A stretch of DNA of 20,600 nt from positions 1 to 20,600 of the forward strand of contig CALPKA020000002.1 of NCBI GenBank assembly GCA_943324025.2, in the 5' to 3' direction. Source of the stretch: Bifidobacterium breve. GTDB taxonomy: Bacteria; Actinomycetota; Actinomycetes; Nanopelagicales; Nanopelagicaceae. Shown one piece after another: positions 1-6,593 of the stretch (position 1 is its first letter; each line of letters opens with the position of its first letter). The position numbers were made by a program, and so were the translations under genes. The notes below the pieces were generated by a model. The model saw only the letters and a list, made by a program, of their open reading frames with translations, did no database searches and had not been told where the DNA came from.

Positions 1-389
1 AAACGTGCACTGCCTGGGAAAAGCTTAGTTCGAAAATCTGCCAAAATTCCAAAAGCGTAAACATCGATTCCTAGTCCATCAACTATTTTTGCAAGCTGTT
101 CAATTTGTTCTGCTGTGTAGAACTGCGCTTCATCACAAATAATAAATGTGATTCGTCCACCTATTGATAATCGTTCAACTATCAATTTGTGTATATCTAA
201 ATCTTCATCTACTTCCAGAGCCTCAATTTGTAATCCAAGCCTTGATGAAATCAACCCTTTACCAGCCCGGTCTTTGCTAGTGAAGATAACTCCTTCACGA
301 CCTCTAGATCTATGGTTGTGTGCGGTTTGAAGAGCTAATGTTGATTTTCCGCTATCCATCGTGCCGCAGTAATAGATTAATTCAGCCAT
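1..389 (-). CDS. tdk: Thymidine kinase (type II), C-terminus cut by window edge
   Basis: Phosphorylates thymidine to dTMP with ATP in the cytosolic pyrimidine salvage pathway. Reading the minus strand from the ATG at 389 gives 129 complete codons running off the left edge. The N-terminus starts MAELIYYCGTMDSGKST, with the P-loop GTMDSGKST at about residues 9-17. A Walker-B-like DEAQF lies near residue 93. A segment near residue 117 resembles the family's conserved DFRTKLFPGS stretch before the lasso loop. The zinc ribbon and the lasso itself lie beyond the window. The start is 4 nt after the apt stop codon, so it is almost certainly cotranscribed with apt and the upstream tRNA-Leu. The identification rests on motifs and is strong; the missing part prevents checking zinc ligands and substrate-binding residues. 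Confidence 0.93.
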   Translation of the reverse strand, partial: MAELIYYCGTMDSGKSTLALQTAHNHRSRGREGVIFTSKDRAGKGLISSRLGLQIEALEVDEDLDIHKLIVERLSIGGRITFIICDEAQFYTAEQIEQLAKIVDGLGIDVYAFGILADFRTKLFPGSAR

Positions 390-393
390 TAGG

Positions 394-945
394 TCATTCT
401 GCCAAGATAGTTGCTATTTTGATATCAGGATGGGCCTTGGCGATGCGTGATCTTCCCCCCAATGCGGGAATCTCTAGCAAAAAAGCGATGCTAACAGGGT
501 TTAACCCAGCCATCTTTAATAGATCAATCGAAGCAATAGCTGTTCCACCAGTGGCTAGGACATCATCGATTAACAACACCTTACCTCCTGCGGGGATTAG
601 TCCAGTGTGTATTTCCAAAGAAGATTTTCCGTATTCAAGATCATACATTTTAGAAATTACCTTGCCTGGCAATTTTCCCGATTTGCGAATTGGGATAAAT
701 CCTTTATTGGTTAGTGCTGCTACCGCTGATGCAAAAATAAAACCCCGGGCTTCAATGCCGGCGATGTATTCAGATTGATCGGCTATTTGTGCAAATTGAT
801 TGCATACTTTTTTGAACTCATCCGCATTGGCTAAAAGTGGAGTAATATCTTTAAAAATAATCCCTGGTTTGGGAAAATCAGGAATAATTCGGATTAGATC
901 ATTGCCCAAAATGCTCACAATCCAATCATATTGATTTGAGTTCAA
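394..945 (-). CDS. apt: Adenine phosphoribosyltransferase
   Basis: Converts adenine and PRPP to AMP and pyrophosphate in cytosolic purine salvage. The 183-residue reading carries the type I PRPP-binding motif VLLIDDVLATGGTA at about residues 123-136, the N-terminal PDFPKPGIIFKDITPLL signature (22-38) and the GIEARGFIF stretch (63-71). Length is normal for the family. The start is unusual: there is no in-frame ATG. The most upstream start is TTG at 943-945, only 4 nt past the CCA end of tRNA-Leu. A GTG at 916-918 would give a 174-residue protein that also covers the conserved core. No convincing ribosome binding site is visible for either. With tdk 4 nt downstream it forms a nucleobase/nucleoside salvage pair transcribed behind the tRNA. 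Confidence 0.95.
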   Translation of the reverse strand: MNSNQYDWIVSILGNDLIRIIPDFPKPGIIFKDITPLLANADEFKKVCNQFAQIADQSEYIAGIEARGFIFASAVAALTNKGFIPIRKSGKLPGKVISKMYDLEYGKSSLEIHTGLIPAGGKVLLIDDVLATGGTAIASIDLLKMAGLNPVSIAFLLEIPALGGRSRIAKAHPDIKIATILAE

Positions 946-949
946 ATAT

Positions 950-1036
950 TGGTGTCCGGGAGGGGAGTTGAACCCCTAAGCCCTTGCGGGCACTAACACC
1001 TCAAGCTAGCGCGTCTGCCAATTCCGCCACCCGGAC
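950..1036 (-). tRNA. tRNA-Leu (anticodon GAG), CCA encoded
   Basis: The minus strand folds into a full type II tRNA. The 7-bp acceptor stem pairs GTCCGGG (1036-1030) with CCCGGAC (960-954), the discriminator A is at 953 and an encoded CCA at 952-950. The anticodon stem is CTAGC/GTTAG with loop TTGAGGT, giving anticodon GAG at 1002-1000, which reads CUC/CUU leucine codons. The long variable arm has a GCCC/GGGC stem, as leucine tRNAs should. The T-arm GGGG-TTCAACT-CCCC is intact. The 3' end is 4 nt from the first possible apt start, so 3' processing of the tRNA would also create the 5' end of the apt message. Confidence 0.97.
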
Positions 1037-1044
1037 CTTTTTCC

Positions 1045-1050
1045 ATTTTA
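1045..1050 (-). promoter_or_regulatory. Putative -10 box for tRNA-Leu/apt/tdk
   Basis: On the minus strand the hexamer TAAAAT sits 8 nt upstream of the mature 5' end of tRNA-Leu, a plausible distance for a -10 element. A recognisable -35 box at 17-bp spacing is not seen. Since apt and tdk follow with no room for their own promoter, this would drive the whole unit. Assigned by position and match to TANNNT only. Confidence 0.4.
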
Positions 1051-1099
1051 ACCTAAAGTGAATTCAAAGGAAATTGAATATATATAGCACAATAGGCTC

Positions 1100-2419
1100 A
1101 TGAATCTAACACCTGATCAATTAATCGAGTTAGAGAATGAAACAATCTTGCTATGCCAGGAAATGATCCGTATACCCAGTGTTAACTATGGTGAGGGCAA
1201 AGGCGATGAGAAAGCCATGGCCGAGTACGTTGCGGCGAAGTTATCTGAAGTTGGAATCACTTCCGAATTAATTGAAACAGCTCCAAACCGAGTTAATGTG
1301 GTTGCAAAATTTGAAGGACGCGACACCAATAGACCTGGCCTAGTTCTTCATGGTCATATAGATGTAGTTCCTGCTAATGCTGACGATTGGTCAGTTGATC
1401 CGTTTAGTGGATTGATTAAAGATGGATTTATTTGGGGACGTGGCGCGGTAGACATGAAAGACATGGATGCGATGATTTTAGCTACGGTTAGAATGTGGAA
1501 GAGAGTTGATTATCTGCCACCAAGAAATGTTTTATTGGTGTTTTTTGCCGATGAGGAGGCAGGTTCCAATTACGGTTCTCGTTGGTTGGTTAAAAATCGC
1601 CCAGAGATATTCGCAGGCTATAGCGAAGCGGTATCTGAAGTTGGTGGATTCTCAGTCACTGTTACCGGTGATAACCGTCTATATTTAATTGAAGCTGCTC
1701 AAAAAGGTATACAATGGATGAAATTAACTGCAAAAGGAACCGCAGGCCATGGATCTTTTGTCAACCATGACAATTCAGTAACCAAAATTTCAAATGCTGT
1801 GGCAAGAATCGGCAACTATGAGTGGCCGCAACTAGAAACAAAAACCAATGCGAAGTTTTTTAAGAAATTAGCAGAGGTTACAGGTCAGAAATATGATCCT
1901 AAGGATGTTTCACTACTCTTAAATGAATTAGGAAATGCAACAAAAATGATTGGTGCCACTATTTCAAATACGGCAAATCCGACAATGTTGGAGGCAGGCT
2001 ATAAGGTCAATGTTATTCCGCAGGAAGCAAGCGCATATATCGATGGACGTTTTTTGCCTGGATATGAGGATCAGTTATCGAAAACCATAAAGAATTTAGT
2101 TGGTGAAGATATTGAAGTAGAAATTGTTACTCGAGATATAGCCCTAGAGGTTGATTTTGCAGGACCATTAGTAGACGCGATGTGCGCTGCAATCCAAAGT
2201 GAGGATTCAGTGGGAATTCCAGTTCCATACCTAATGAGCGGTGGTACTGACAATAAAGCGTTACATGATTTAGGTATTACTGGTTATGGATTTTCACCTT
2301 TAAAATTACCAAAGGATTTAGATTTCTTCTCACTCTTTCATGGAGTTGATGAGAGAGTCCCTATTGATGGTTTGAAGTTTGGCGTCAGAGTTTTGGTTAA
2401 TTTCTTAGACAATATTTAG
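1100..2419 (+). CDS. M20-family metallopeptidase (dipeptidase/DapE-like)
   Basis: A cytosolic di-zinc amidohydrolase of the M20/M25/M40 family, which cleaves dipeptides or N-acyl amino acids. The 439 residues show the metal motif HGHID (84-88; ligand H86), the bridging Asp in GRGAVDMK (D118), the catalytic/bridging Glu pair DEE (E152, E153), a further ligand in SEVGG (E180), and the last His in FHGVDERV (H414). The dimerisation (lid) domain spans roughly 200-320. M. tuberculosis carries a related protein (Rv2141c, annotated dapE2) in the same wider neighbourhood. A true DapE function is not supported by sequence alone, and actinobacterial members are often general M20 peptidases. The ATG at 1100 has no clear Shine-Dalgarno; a weak CACAAT lies 6 nt upstream. 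The stop codon abuts the stop of the convergent aldo/keto reductase. Confidence 0.9.
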   Translation: MNLTPDQLIELENETILLCQEMIRIPSVNYGEGKGDEKAMAEYVAAKLSEVGITSELIETAPNRVNVVAKFEGRDTNRPGLVLHGHIDVVPANADDWSVDPFSGLIKDGFIWGRGAVDMKDMDAMILATVRMWKRVDYLPPRNVLLVFFADEEAGSNYGSRWLVKNRPEIFAGYSEAVSEVGGFSVTVTGDNRLYLIEAAQKGIQWMKLTAKGTAGHGSFVNHDNSVTKISNAVARIGNYEWPQLETKTNAKFFKKLAEVTGQKYDPKDVSLLLNELGNATKMIGATISNTANPTMLEAGYKVNVIPQEASAYIDGRFLPGYEDQLSKTIKNLVGEDIEVEIVTRDIALEVDFAGPLVDAMCAAIQSEDSVGIPVPYLMSGGTDNKALHDLGITGYGFSPLKLPKDLDFFSLFHGVDERVPIDGLKFGVRVLVNFLDNI

Positions 2420-3358
2420 TTAAGAGGATACTTCATTTAAAGCTTGTCTTACTTGATCAGGTAGCGTGATTTGTTCCACCGTAAGAATTCCACGCATTTG
2501 CGCTCCAGTACGAGCACCGATCAATGCGCTTGTAACTCCTGGAGCATCTCTAACCCAGGAGAGCGCCACCTCTAAAGGCGAATATCCCAATCCATCTGCT
2601 GCAACACATACCGCTTCAACAATTTGTTTTGATTTCTCAGATAGATATGGCTCAACGAAGTTTGCAAAGTGCGGAGAGGCTCCGCGGGAGTCAGATGGAA
2701 CTCCTGATCGATATTTACCCGTTAATACACCTCGACCTAAAGGTGACCAAGCAAGAAAACCAAGATTTAACGCATTCGCAGCCGGTATAACCTCTTCTTC
2801 AACTTTTCTATTCAATAATGAGTATTCATTTTGCGCCGCGATTATTGCTGCTTTTCCAAAAATTGGATTCTGCAAAGTTGCAGATCGTGCTAATTGCCAA
2901 CCATTAAAGTTGCAAACGCTTACATATCTAGCTTTGCCAGAGGCCGTTGCATAATCCAGGGCGGATAAAGTTTCTTCAAGAGGTGTATTTTTGTCCCAAG
3001 TATGAATTTGCCAAAGATCTAAGTAATCAACATTTAATCTTGAAAGACTCCGTTCTAAATCAGAAATTAACTCGTTGCGTGAGTTATTTACTAGTCGGGA
3101 GCCATCCTTGAATGAAATTCCAGCCTTAGAAGCTAAGAATAATTGATCACGTTTTACTAAAGTCCCTATAAAGCCACCAAGAACTCTCTCTGCATCACCA
3201 TCTCCATAAACCGCTGCAGTATCAATCAAATTGCCACCAGCTTCAACAAAATATTGAAGTTGTTGAGCCGCTTCATTCTCATCGGTGTCTCTGCCCCAGG
3301 TCATGGTGCCTAAACCCAACCTGGAGATAGATACTCCACCCAATTTTCTGCGTTCCAT
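2420..3358 (-). CDS. Aldo/keto reductase
   Basis: An NADPH-dependent oxidoreductase of the aldo/keto reductase superfamily with a TIM-barrel fold. The 312 residues contain the full catalytic tetrad Asp46-Tyr51-Lys78-His119, seen in NLIDTAAVYG, ASKAG and WQIHTWD. Cofactor-binding segments are visible in AWSPLGRG (about 204-211) and the C-terminal ALIGARTGAQ stretch. Length is typical. The physiological substrate cannot be told from sequence; this subgroup is commonly annotated as a general aldo/keto reductase. Translation starts at the ATG at 3356-3358, divergent from the phosphatase gene and sharing a 49-bp intergenic region with it. It ends back to back with the M20 gene with no spacer, so no terminator lies between them. 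Confidence 0.92.
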   Translation of the reverse strand: MERRKLGGVSISRLGLGTMTWGRDTDENEAAQQLQYFVEAGGNLIDTAAVYGDGDAERVLGGFIGTLVKRDQLFLASKAGISFKDGSRLVNNSRNELISDLERSLSRLNVDYLDLWQIHTWDKNTPLEETLSALDYATASGKARYVSVCNFNGWQLARSATLQNPIFGKAAIIAAQNEYSLLNRKVEEEVIPAANALNLGFLAWSPLGRGVLTGKYRSGVPSDSRGASPHFANFVEPYLSEKSKQIVEAVCVAADGLGYSPLEVALSWVRDAPGVTSALIGARTGAQMRGILTVEQITLPDQVRQALNEVSS

Positions 3359-3365
3359 GGTTGGC

Positions 3366-3371
3366 AGAGTA
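3366..3371 (-). promoter_or_regulatory. Putative leaderless -10 box of the aldo/keto reductase
   Basis: The minus-strand hexamer TACTCT (TANNNT type) ends 7 nt before the ATG at 3358, the spacing expected if transcription starts at the start codon. No -35 hexamer is evident. It faces a second box at 3396-3401 for the divergent operon. Confidence 0.4.
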
Positions 3372-3395
3372 GCAACGGGAAGGTCAAAAGATCGG

Positions 3396-3401
3396 TAACC
3401 T
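3396..3401 (+). promoter_or_regulatory. Putative leaderless -10 box of the phosphatase-DUF3090-SCO1664-mshC operon
   Basis: TAACCT ends 6 nt before the ATG at 3408. The same hexamer at the same distance precedes pafB. No ribosome binding site lies between box and start codon, which fits a leaderless transcript. The -35 region is not recognisable. Confidence 0.42.
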
Positions 3402-3407
3402 TGCCAA

Positions 3408-4082
3408 ATGCCGATTGTGTATCTTCTACGTCATGCCCAGTCCGAGGCGAATATCAAGGGAATACTGGCCGGGCGCGATGATTCGGTAAATCTAAGTAAA
3501 TTTGGGCAAAAACAAGCTTCAAATCTGGTCGGCTATCTTGAAAACCTCAACATTCATCAAGTGTATTGCAGTCCACTCGCAAGATGTATCCAAACAATAA
3601 ATCCATATATGAAAAAAAATCCCCGGATAAGTTTTGATTTTGAACCTCAGCTGTTAGAGATGGATTACGGAACTTGGAGCGGTAAATCTCTAAAAATTCT
3701 AAGTCGCAACAAATTATGGAAGTCGGTTCAGTCTTCACCCGAAAAATTCAAATTTCCTGAGGGTGAAAGTTTCAAGCAAATGCGGCAGAGAGTAGATTTA
3801 ATGATTGAAAAATTGTCAAAAGCCAAAGAGCCGGTACTACTTGTAACTCACGGGGATATTATTAAAATGTTTATAACTTCAGCCTTAAATGCGCCAATTA
3901 ATCAATTCCAAAGCTACGTGATTGAACCAGGTTCAATAACTACATTGAATATATCTAAATCTGGACATACCGTTTTACAAACAAATTACTCGCAAAAACA
4001 ATCCAATTTCAAAGCTTTTCGAACCAATATCCTTGGCGGAGGTAATTTGATCCAGTTGCGTGCAAAACGGAAACTTAAGTAA
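3408..4082 (+). CDS. Histidine phosphatase, MSMEG_4193 family
   Basis: A member of the phosphoglycerate-mutase-like histidine phosphatase superfamily, in the actinobacterial MSMEG_4193 family (homologue Rv2135c). The 224 residues show the catalytic LRHAQSEAN motif (R8, phospho-accepting H9), R59 in SPLARCIQT, the proton-donor candidate E84 in LLEMDYGTW, and H148 in VTHGD. The set is complete, so a working phosphatase is likely; the substrate is not known. The tail after residue 195 is basic and rich in Lys/Arg. It is the first gene of a chained unit: its TAA overlaps the ATG of the DUF3090 gene by one base. The association with DUF3090, SCO1664 and mshC is a known actinobacterial arrangement, so a role linked to mycothiol or its precursors is a reasonable inference but unproven. 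Confidence 0.9.
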   Translation: MPIVYLLRHAQSEANIKGILAGRDDSVNLSKFGQKQASNLVGYLENLNIHQVYCSPLARCIQTINPYMKKNPRISFDFEPQLLEMDYGTWSGKSLKILSRNKLWKSVQSSPEKFKFPEGESFKQMRQRVDLMIEKLSKAKEPVLLVTHGDIIKMFITSALNAPINQFQSYVIEPGSITTLNISKSGHTVLQTNYSQKQSNFKAFRTNILGGGNLIQLRAKRKLK

Positions 4083-4621
4083 TGCCAAGAATTGTTTATC
4101 GTCACGATCAACCTTCAAGGTTCATAGCAAGTGCGATAGGTGAGCCTGGTCAGCGTGAGTTTTTCTTACAAGTTAAATCTGATGATGGAGTAAACACAAT
4201 CGGAATTGAAAAAGGTCAGGTAATTGCATTAACGGAACGATTCGAAGAATTGATACGGGAAATCAGGCGGGGTAAGTTGGCTTCGCCGGACGAAATTAGC
4301 GTAAAACCATTAATAGATAACAAGCCATTGGAATTACCCATAGAAGCGGATTTCTTAGTTGGGATCATAAGTATCACGTGGGAGAACGATCGAGTTTATC
4401 TAAATCTCCAGGCTGCAAGCCAAGATGATGAAATTTATTTAGATGACATTGATGAAGGCCCAGATCTAATTGTTGTGAAACTAAAGATTGAGCAAGTTAA
4501 AGGATTTTGTGAGCGTGCTAGAGAAATCGTCAATGCCGGAAGACCATCATGTGCATTTTGCGCATTACCGATAGATCCGATGGGTCATTTGTGCCCTAGG
4601 GCTAATGGATATCGTCGATGA
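4082..4621 (+). CDS. DUF3090 family protein with C-terminal zinc-ribbon-like motif
   Basis: A conserved actinobacterial protein of unknown function (DUF3090, Rv2134c-like). The 179 residues are typical of the family. The N-terminus (RIVYRHDQPSRFIASAIG, about 3-20) and the C-terminus (CPRANGYRR) match the family pattern as I know it. A Cys/His cluster near the C-terminus, C157-x2-C160 and H169-x-C171, could bind one zinc ion. The middle (about 85-145) is acidic and probably beta-rich. No enzymatic motif is visible. It starts within the stop codon of the phosphatase gene (TAATG) and ends in a 4-nt ATGA overlap with the SCO1664 gene, so the three proteins are very likely made together. A partner or adaptor role for the phosphatase/kinase-like pair is only a guess. 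Confidence 0.9.
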   Translation: MPRIVYRHDQPSRFIASAIGEPGQREFFLQVKSDDGVNTIGIEKGQVIALTERFEELIREIRRGKLASPDEISVKPLIDNKPLELPIEADFLVGIISITWENDRVYLNLQAASQDDEIYLDDIDEGPDLIVVKLKIEQVKGFCERAREIVNAGRPSCAFCALPIDPMGHLCPRANGYRR

Positions 4622-5313
4622 ATTTACAATGGGAAAAAATCTCTGCTTCTCCCTTGAAAATAATTGGAAGGTTGGTTGATGCATCAAATGCAACTCTCCA
4701 GGCAGTGATTGAAGATAGTGACCCTTTGATAAAAGTTATTTATAAACCAATAGCCGGCGAAAGACCTTTATGGGATTTTGAAGATGGTAATTTAGCTAGC
4801 AGGGAATTATCGGCATTCATAGTTAGTGATGTTGCTGGATTTGAAATTGTACCGTTCACAACATTGCGAGATGGTCCATTTGGAATGGGAATGGTTCAAC
4901 AATGGATAGAGGTTGATAATAAGGTTGATGTAATTGAATTTGGTCAATCGGATGATAAGCAGTTGAAACGATTAGCGCTTTTTGATGCGGTTATAAACAA
5001 TACTGATAGAAAATTTGGTCATCTTTTGCTAGATCAATCGGGAAAATTATATGGATGCGATCATGGGGTAGCATTTCACAAGGAAAACAAATTACGGACC
5101 GTATTGTGGCAATTTGCTGGTATAAATTTTGATCAAGACGAAATCCATTTACTTGGTGCCCTGTTAAAGATAGATTGGCGTGAAAAATTATCTACTTATA
5201 TAACAGATGATGAAATTCAAGCTCTCTATATAAGAATCCAAAATCTGATTAGCGATGGCAAATTCCCTGAACCTAGCCAGAATTGGCCTGCAGTTCCTTG
5301 GCCGCCGGTATAA
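4618..5313 (+). CDS. SCO1664-family kinase-like protein
   Basis: A conserved actinobacterial family (SCO1664, Rv2133c-like) without an established function. The 231 residues show features of a small kinase fold related to the HipA/PI3K-like groups. These are a candidate ATP-binding lysine in VIYKP (K43) followed by GERPLWDF, a helix glutamate in SRELSAF (E63), a catalytic-loop-like DAVINNTDRKFGHLLL (123-138; D130 as candidate base), and a DFG-like DHG (D148). In HipA-type kinases the loop asparagine follows the NDR motif; here the matching place holds H135. The C-terminal WPAVPWPP is a family hallmark. I infer that it phosphorylates a small molecule or protein and that the cotranscribed histidine phosphatase may reverse this. 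No partner is visible in sequence. It overlaps DUF3090 by 4 nt and ends 16 nt before mshC. Confidence 0.88.
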   Translation: MNLQWEKISASPLKIIGRLVDASNATLQAVIEDSDPLIKVIYKPIAGERPLWDFEDGNLASRELSAFIVSDVAGFEIVPFTTLRDGPFGMGMVQQWIEVDNKVDVIEFGQSDDKQLKRLALFDAVINNTDRKFGHLLLDQSGKLYGCDHGVAFHKENKLRTVLWQFAGINFDQDEIHLLGALLKIDWREKLSTYITDDEIQALYIRIQNLISDGKFPEPSQNWPAVPWPPV

Positions 5314-5329
5314 AAGTAGACTATCTCTC

Positions 5330-6553
5330 ATGAATGCCTGGCCTTCGATTTCAATCACCCCATTTAAAAATCTTAATTTTCCGCAACTGAAAATCAAAGA
5401 TTCAAATAAAGGCGAAGTTGCAGTTAATTCCAATGCTGTCTTTAGAATGTATGTTTGCGGTATAACACCTTACGATGCAACTCATTTAGGACATGCGGCA
5501 ACTTATCTAGCTTTTGATTTAATTAATCGATATCAAATTTTGGCTGGTTTAGATGTTCATTTCGTAGAGAACATAACCGATGTGGATGATCCATTGTTAG
5601 TAAGAGCCATACGAGACAATGTAGATTGGCAGGATTTGGCTAACCAGCAAATTGATTTATTCAAATCAGATATGTCTGCATTGCGAGTTATACCTCCAAA
5701 GGATTTCATAAAGGTCACAGAATCCCTTCCAATTATTGAGAATTTTATAAAGAAACTTGATAGCAATGGTTATCTTTATTCAATACAAGGGGACTACTAC
5801 TTTGCGGTGTCAGAATTTTTAAGCACTTTGCCAATGACTATTGAAGAAGCTGTCAAAATATTTGCTGAACGTGGGGGAGACCCAGAACGCACTGGAAAGA
5901 AACATAAACTTGATCCGTTAGTTTGGAGTGCGAATACAGGTAGTGATCCAGGATGGAGCTCTCCTTATGGTTTTGGAAGGCCTGGTTGGCATATTGAATG
6001 CACTGCGATTGCTTGTAAATATTTAGATGATGGAGTTTCTGATCCAATAATTAATTTGCAAGGTGGTGGGTCTGATTTGATATTCCCACACCATTTTATG
6101 AGTGCTCAAATAATTAAAGCAGCATATGGCAGGAATTTTTCAGAATTATTCGTTCACACTGCGATGATTTCTTTGCAGGGAGAAAAGATGAGCAAATCGA
6201 AAGGTAATTTAGTTTTCGTATCCAAATTGCTTGAACAAGGTGTTGACCCGATGGTGATCAGATGGGCTCTTCTTAAAGGTCACTATCAAGATGATCGAAG
6301 TTGGAGTGAAGACCTACTAAACCAAGCTGAAATTGAAGTAAACCAAGTAAGACAAGCGCTGGCCCAAACCGAAGTAGTTGAATCAGAACAGTTAATTCAA
6401 GATATTTTGGTAGATCTTTCTAATAACTTAGATACCCCATCTGCACTTAAAAGATTGCTCGACTGGTCTATTAAATCAAAATCTTGGGGCACAATTAACC
6501 AAAGCGGAACGGTATCTAGATTTATTGATTTCACTTTAGGTTTAGCTCTTTAG
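5330..6553 (+). CDS. mshC: L-cysteine:1D-myo-inositol 2-amino-2-deoxy-alpha-D-glucopyranoside ligase
   Basis: Catalyses the ATP-dependent joining of cysteine to GlcN-Ins, the third enzymatic step of mycothiol synthesis (after MshA and MshB). It is a cysteinyl-tRNA-synthetase paralogue lacking the anticodon-binding domain. The start chosen is ATG 5330 (407 residues, MNAWPS...), which matches the short N-terminus of known MshC. An in-frame start at 5255 would overlap the SCO1664 gene. Visible features are the zinc ligand C43 in YVCGITPYDATHLGHA, the HIGH-like THLGH (51-55), the second zinc ligand C224 in GWHIECTAIA, the third zinc ligand H254 in FPHH, and KMSKS (286-290). The place of the fourth zinc ligand of E. 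coli CysRS (E238) holds Ser258, as expected for MshC rather than CysRS. The residue after HH is Phe256 where Glu is usual. It shows the organism makes mycothiol. Confidence 0.95.
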   Translation: MNAWPSISITPFKNLNFPQLKIKDSNKGEVAVNSNAVFRMYVCGITPYDATHLGHAATYLAFDLINRYQILAGLDVHFVENITDVDDPLLVRAIRDNVDWQDLANQQIDLFKSDMSALRVIPPKDFIKVTESLPIIENFIKKLDSNGYLYSIQGDYYFAVSEFLSTLPMTIEEAVKIFAERGGDPERTGKKHKLDPLVWSANTGSDPGWSSPYGFGRPGWHIECTAIACKYLDDGVSDPIINLQGGGSDLIFPHHFMSAQIIKAAYGRNFSELFVHTAMISLQGEKMSKSKGNLVFVSKLLEQGVDPMVIRWALLKGHYQDDRSWSEDLLNQAEIEVNQVRQALAQTEVVESEQLIQDILVDLSNNLDTPSALKRLLDWSIKSKSWGTINQSGTVSRFIDFTLGLAL

Positions 6554-6580
6554 ATCGGTATGTTGGCTATATAAGTAAGG

Positions 6581-6586
6581 TAAACT
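6581..6586 (+). promoter_or_regulatory. Putative leaderless -10 box of metH
   Basis: TAAACT ends 7 nt before the metH ATG at 6594. It lies inside an imperfect inverted repeat with arms AGGT/ACCT (6578-6591), which might be an operator but is short. The whole mshC-metH gap is 40 nt, too short for a cobalamin or SAM riboswitch. Confidence 0.4.
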
Positions 6587-6593
6587 AACCTAA

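Noticed and set aside
320..778. 152-codon plus-strand open frame
   Set aside because: It lies antisense to apt, whose PRPP-binding motif and full family match are clear. The translation resembles no protein family.
2403..2425. Inverted repeat TCTTA/TAAGA across the convergent stops as a terminator
   Set aside because: The stem is only 5 AT-rich base pairs with a 13-nt loop and no following U-tract, so it is too weak to call an intrinsic terminator.
2466..2954. 162-codon plus-strand open frame
   Set aside because: It is fully antisense to the aldo/keto reductase, which has a complete catalytic tetrad. Composition is that of a shadow frame.
5255..5329. Upstream extension of mshC by 25 codons
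   Set aside because: It would overlap the SCO1664 gene by 59 nt, and the added residues match nothing. The ATG at 5330 reproduces the usual short MshC N-terminus.
6554..6593. Possible cobalamin or SAM riboswitch before metH
   Set aside because: Only 40 nt separate mshC from metH, and there is no B12-box-like or SAM-box-like conserved core. Such riboswitches need well over 100 nt.
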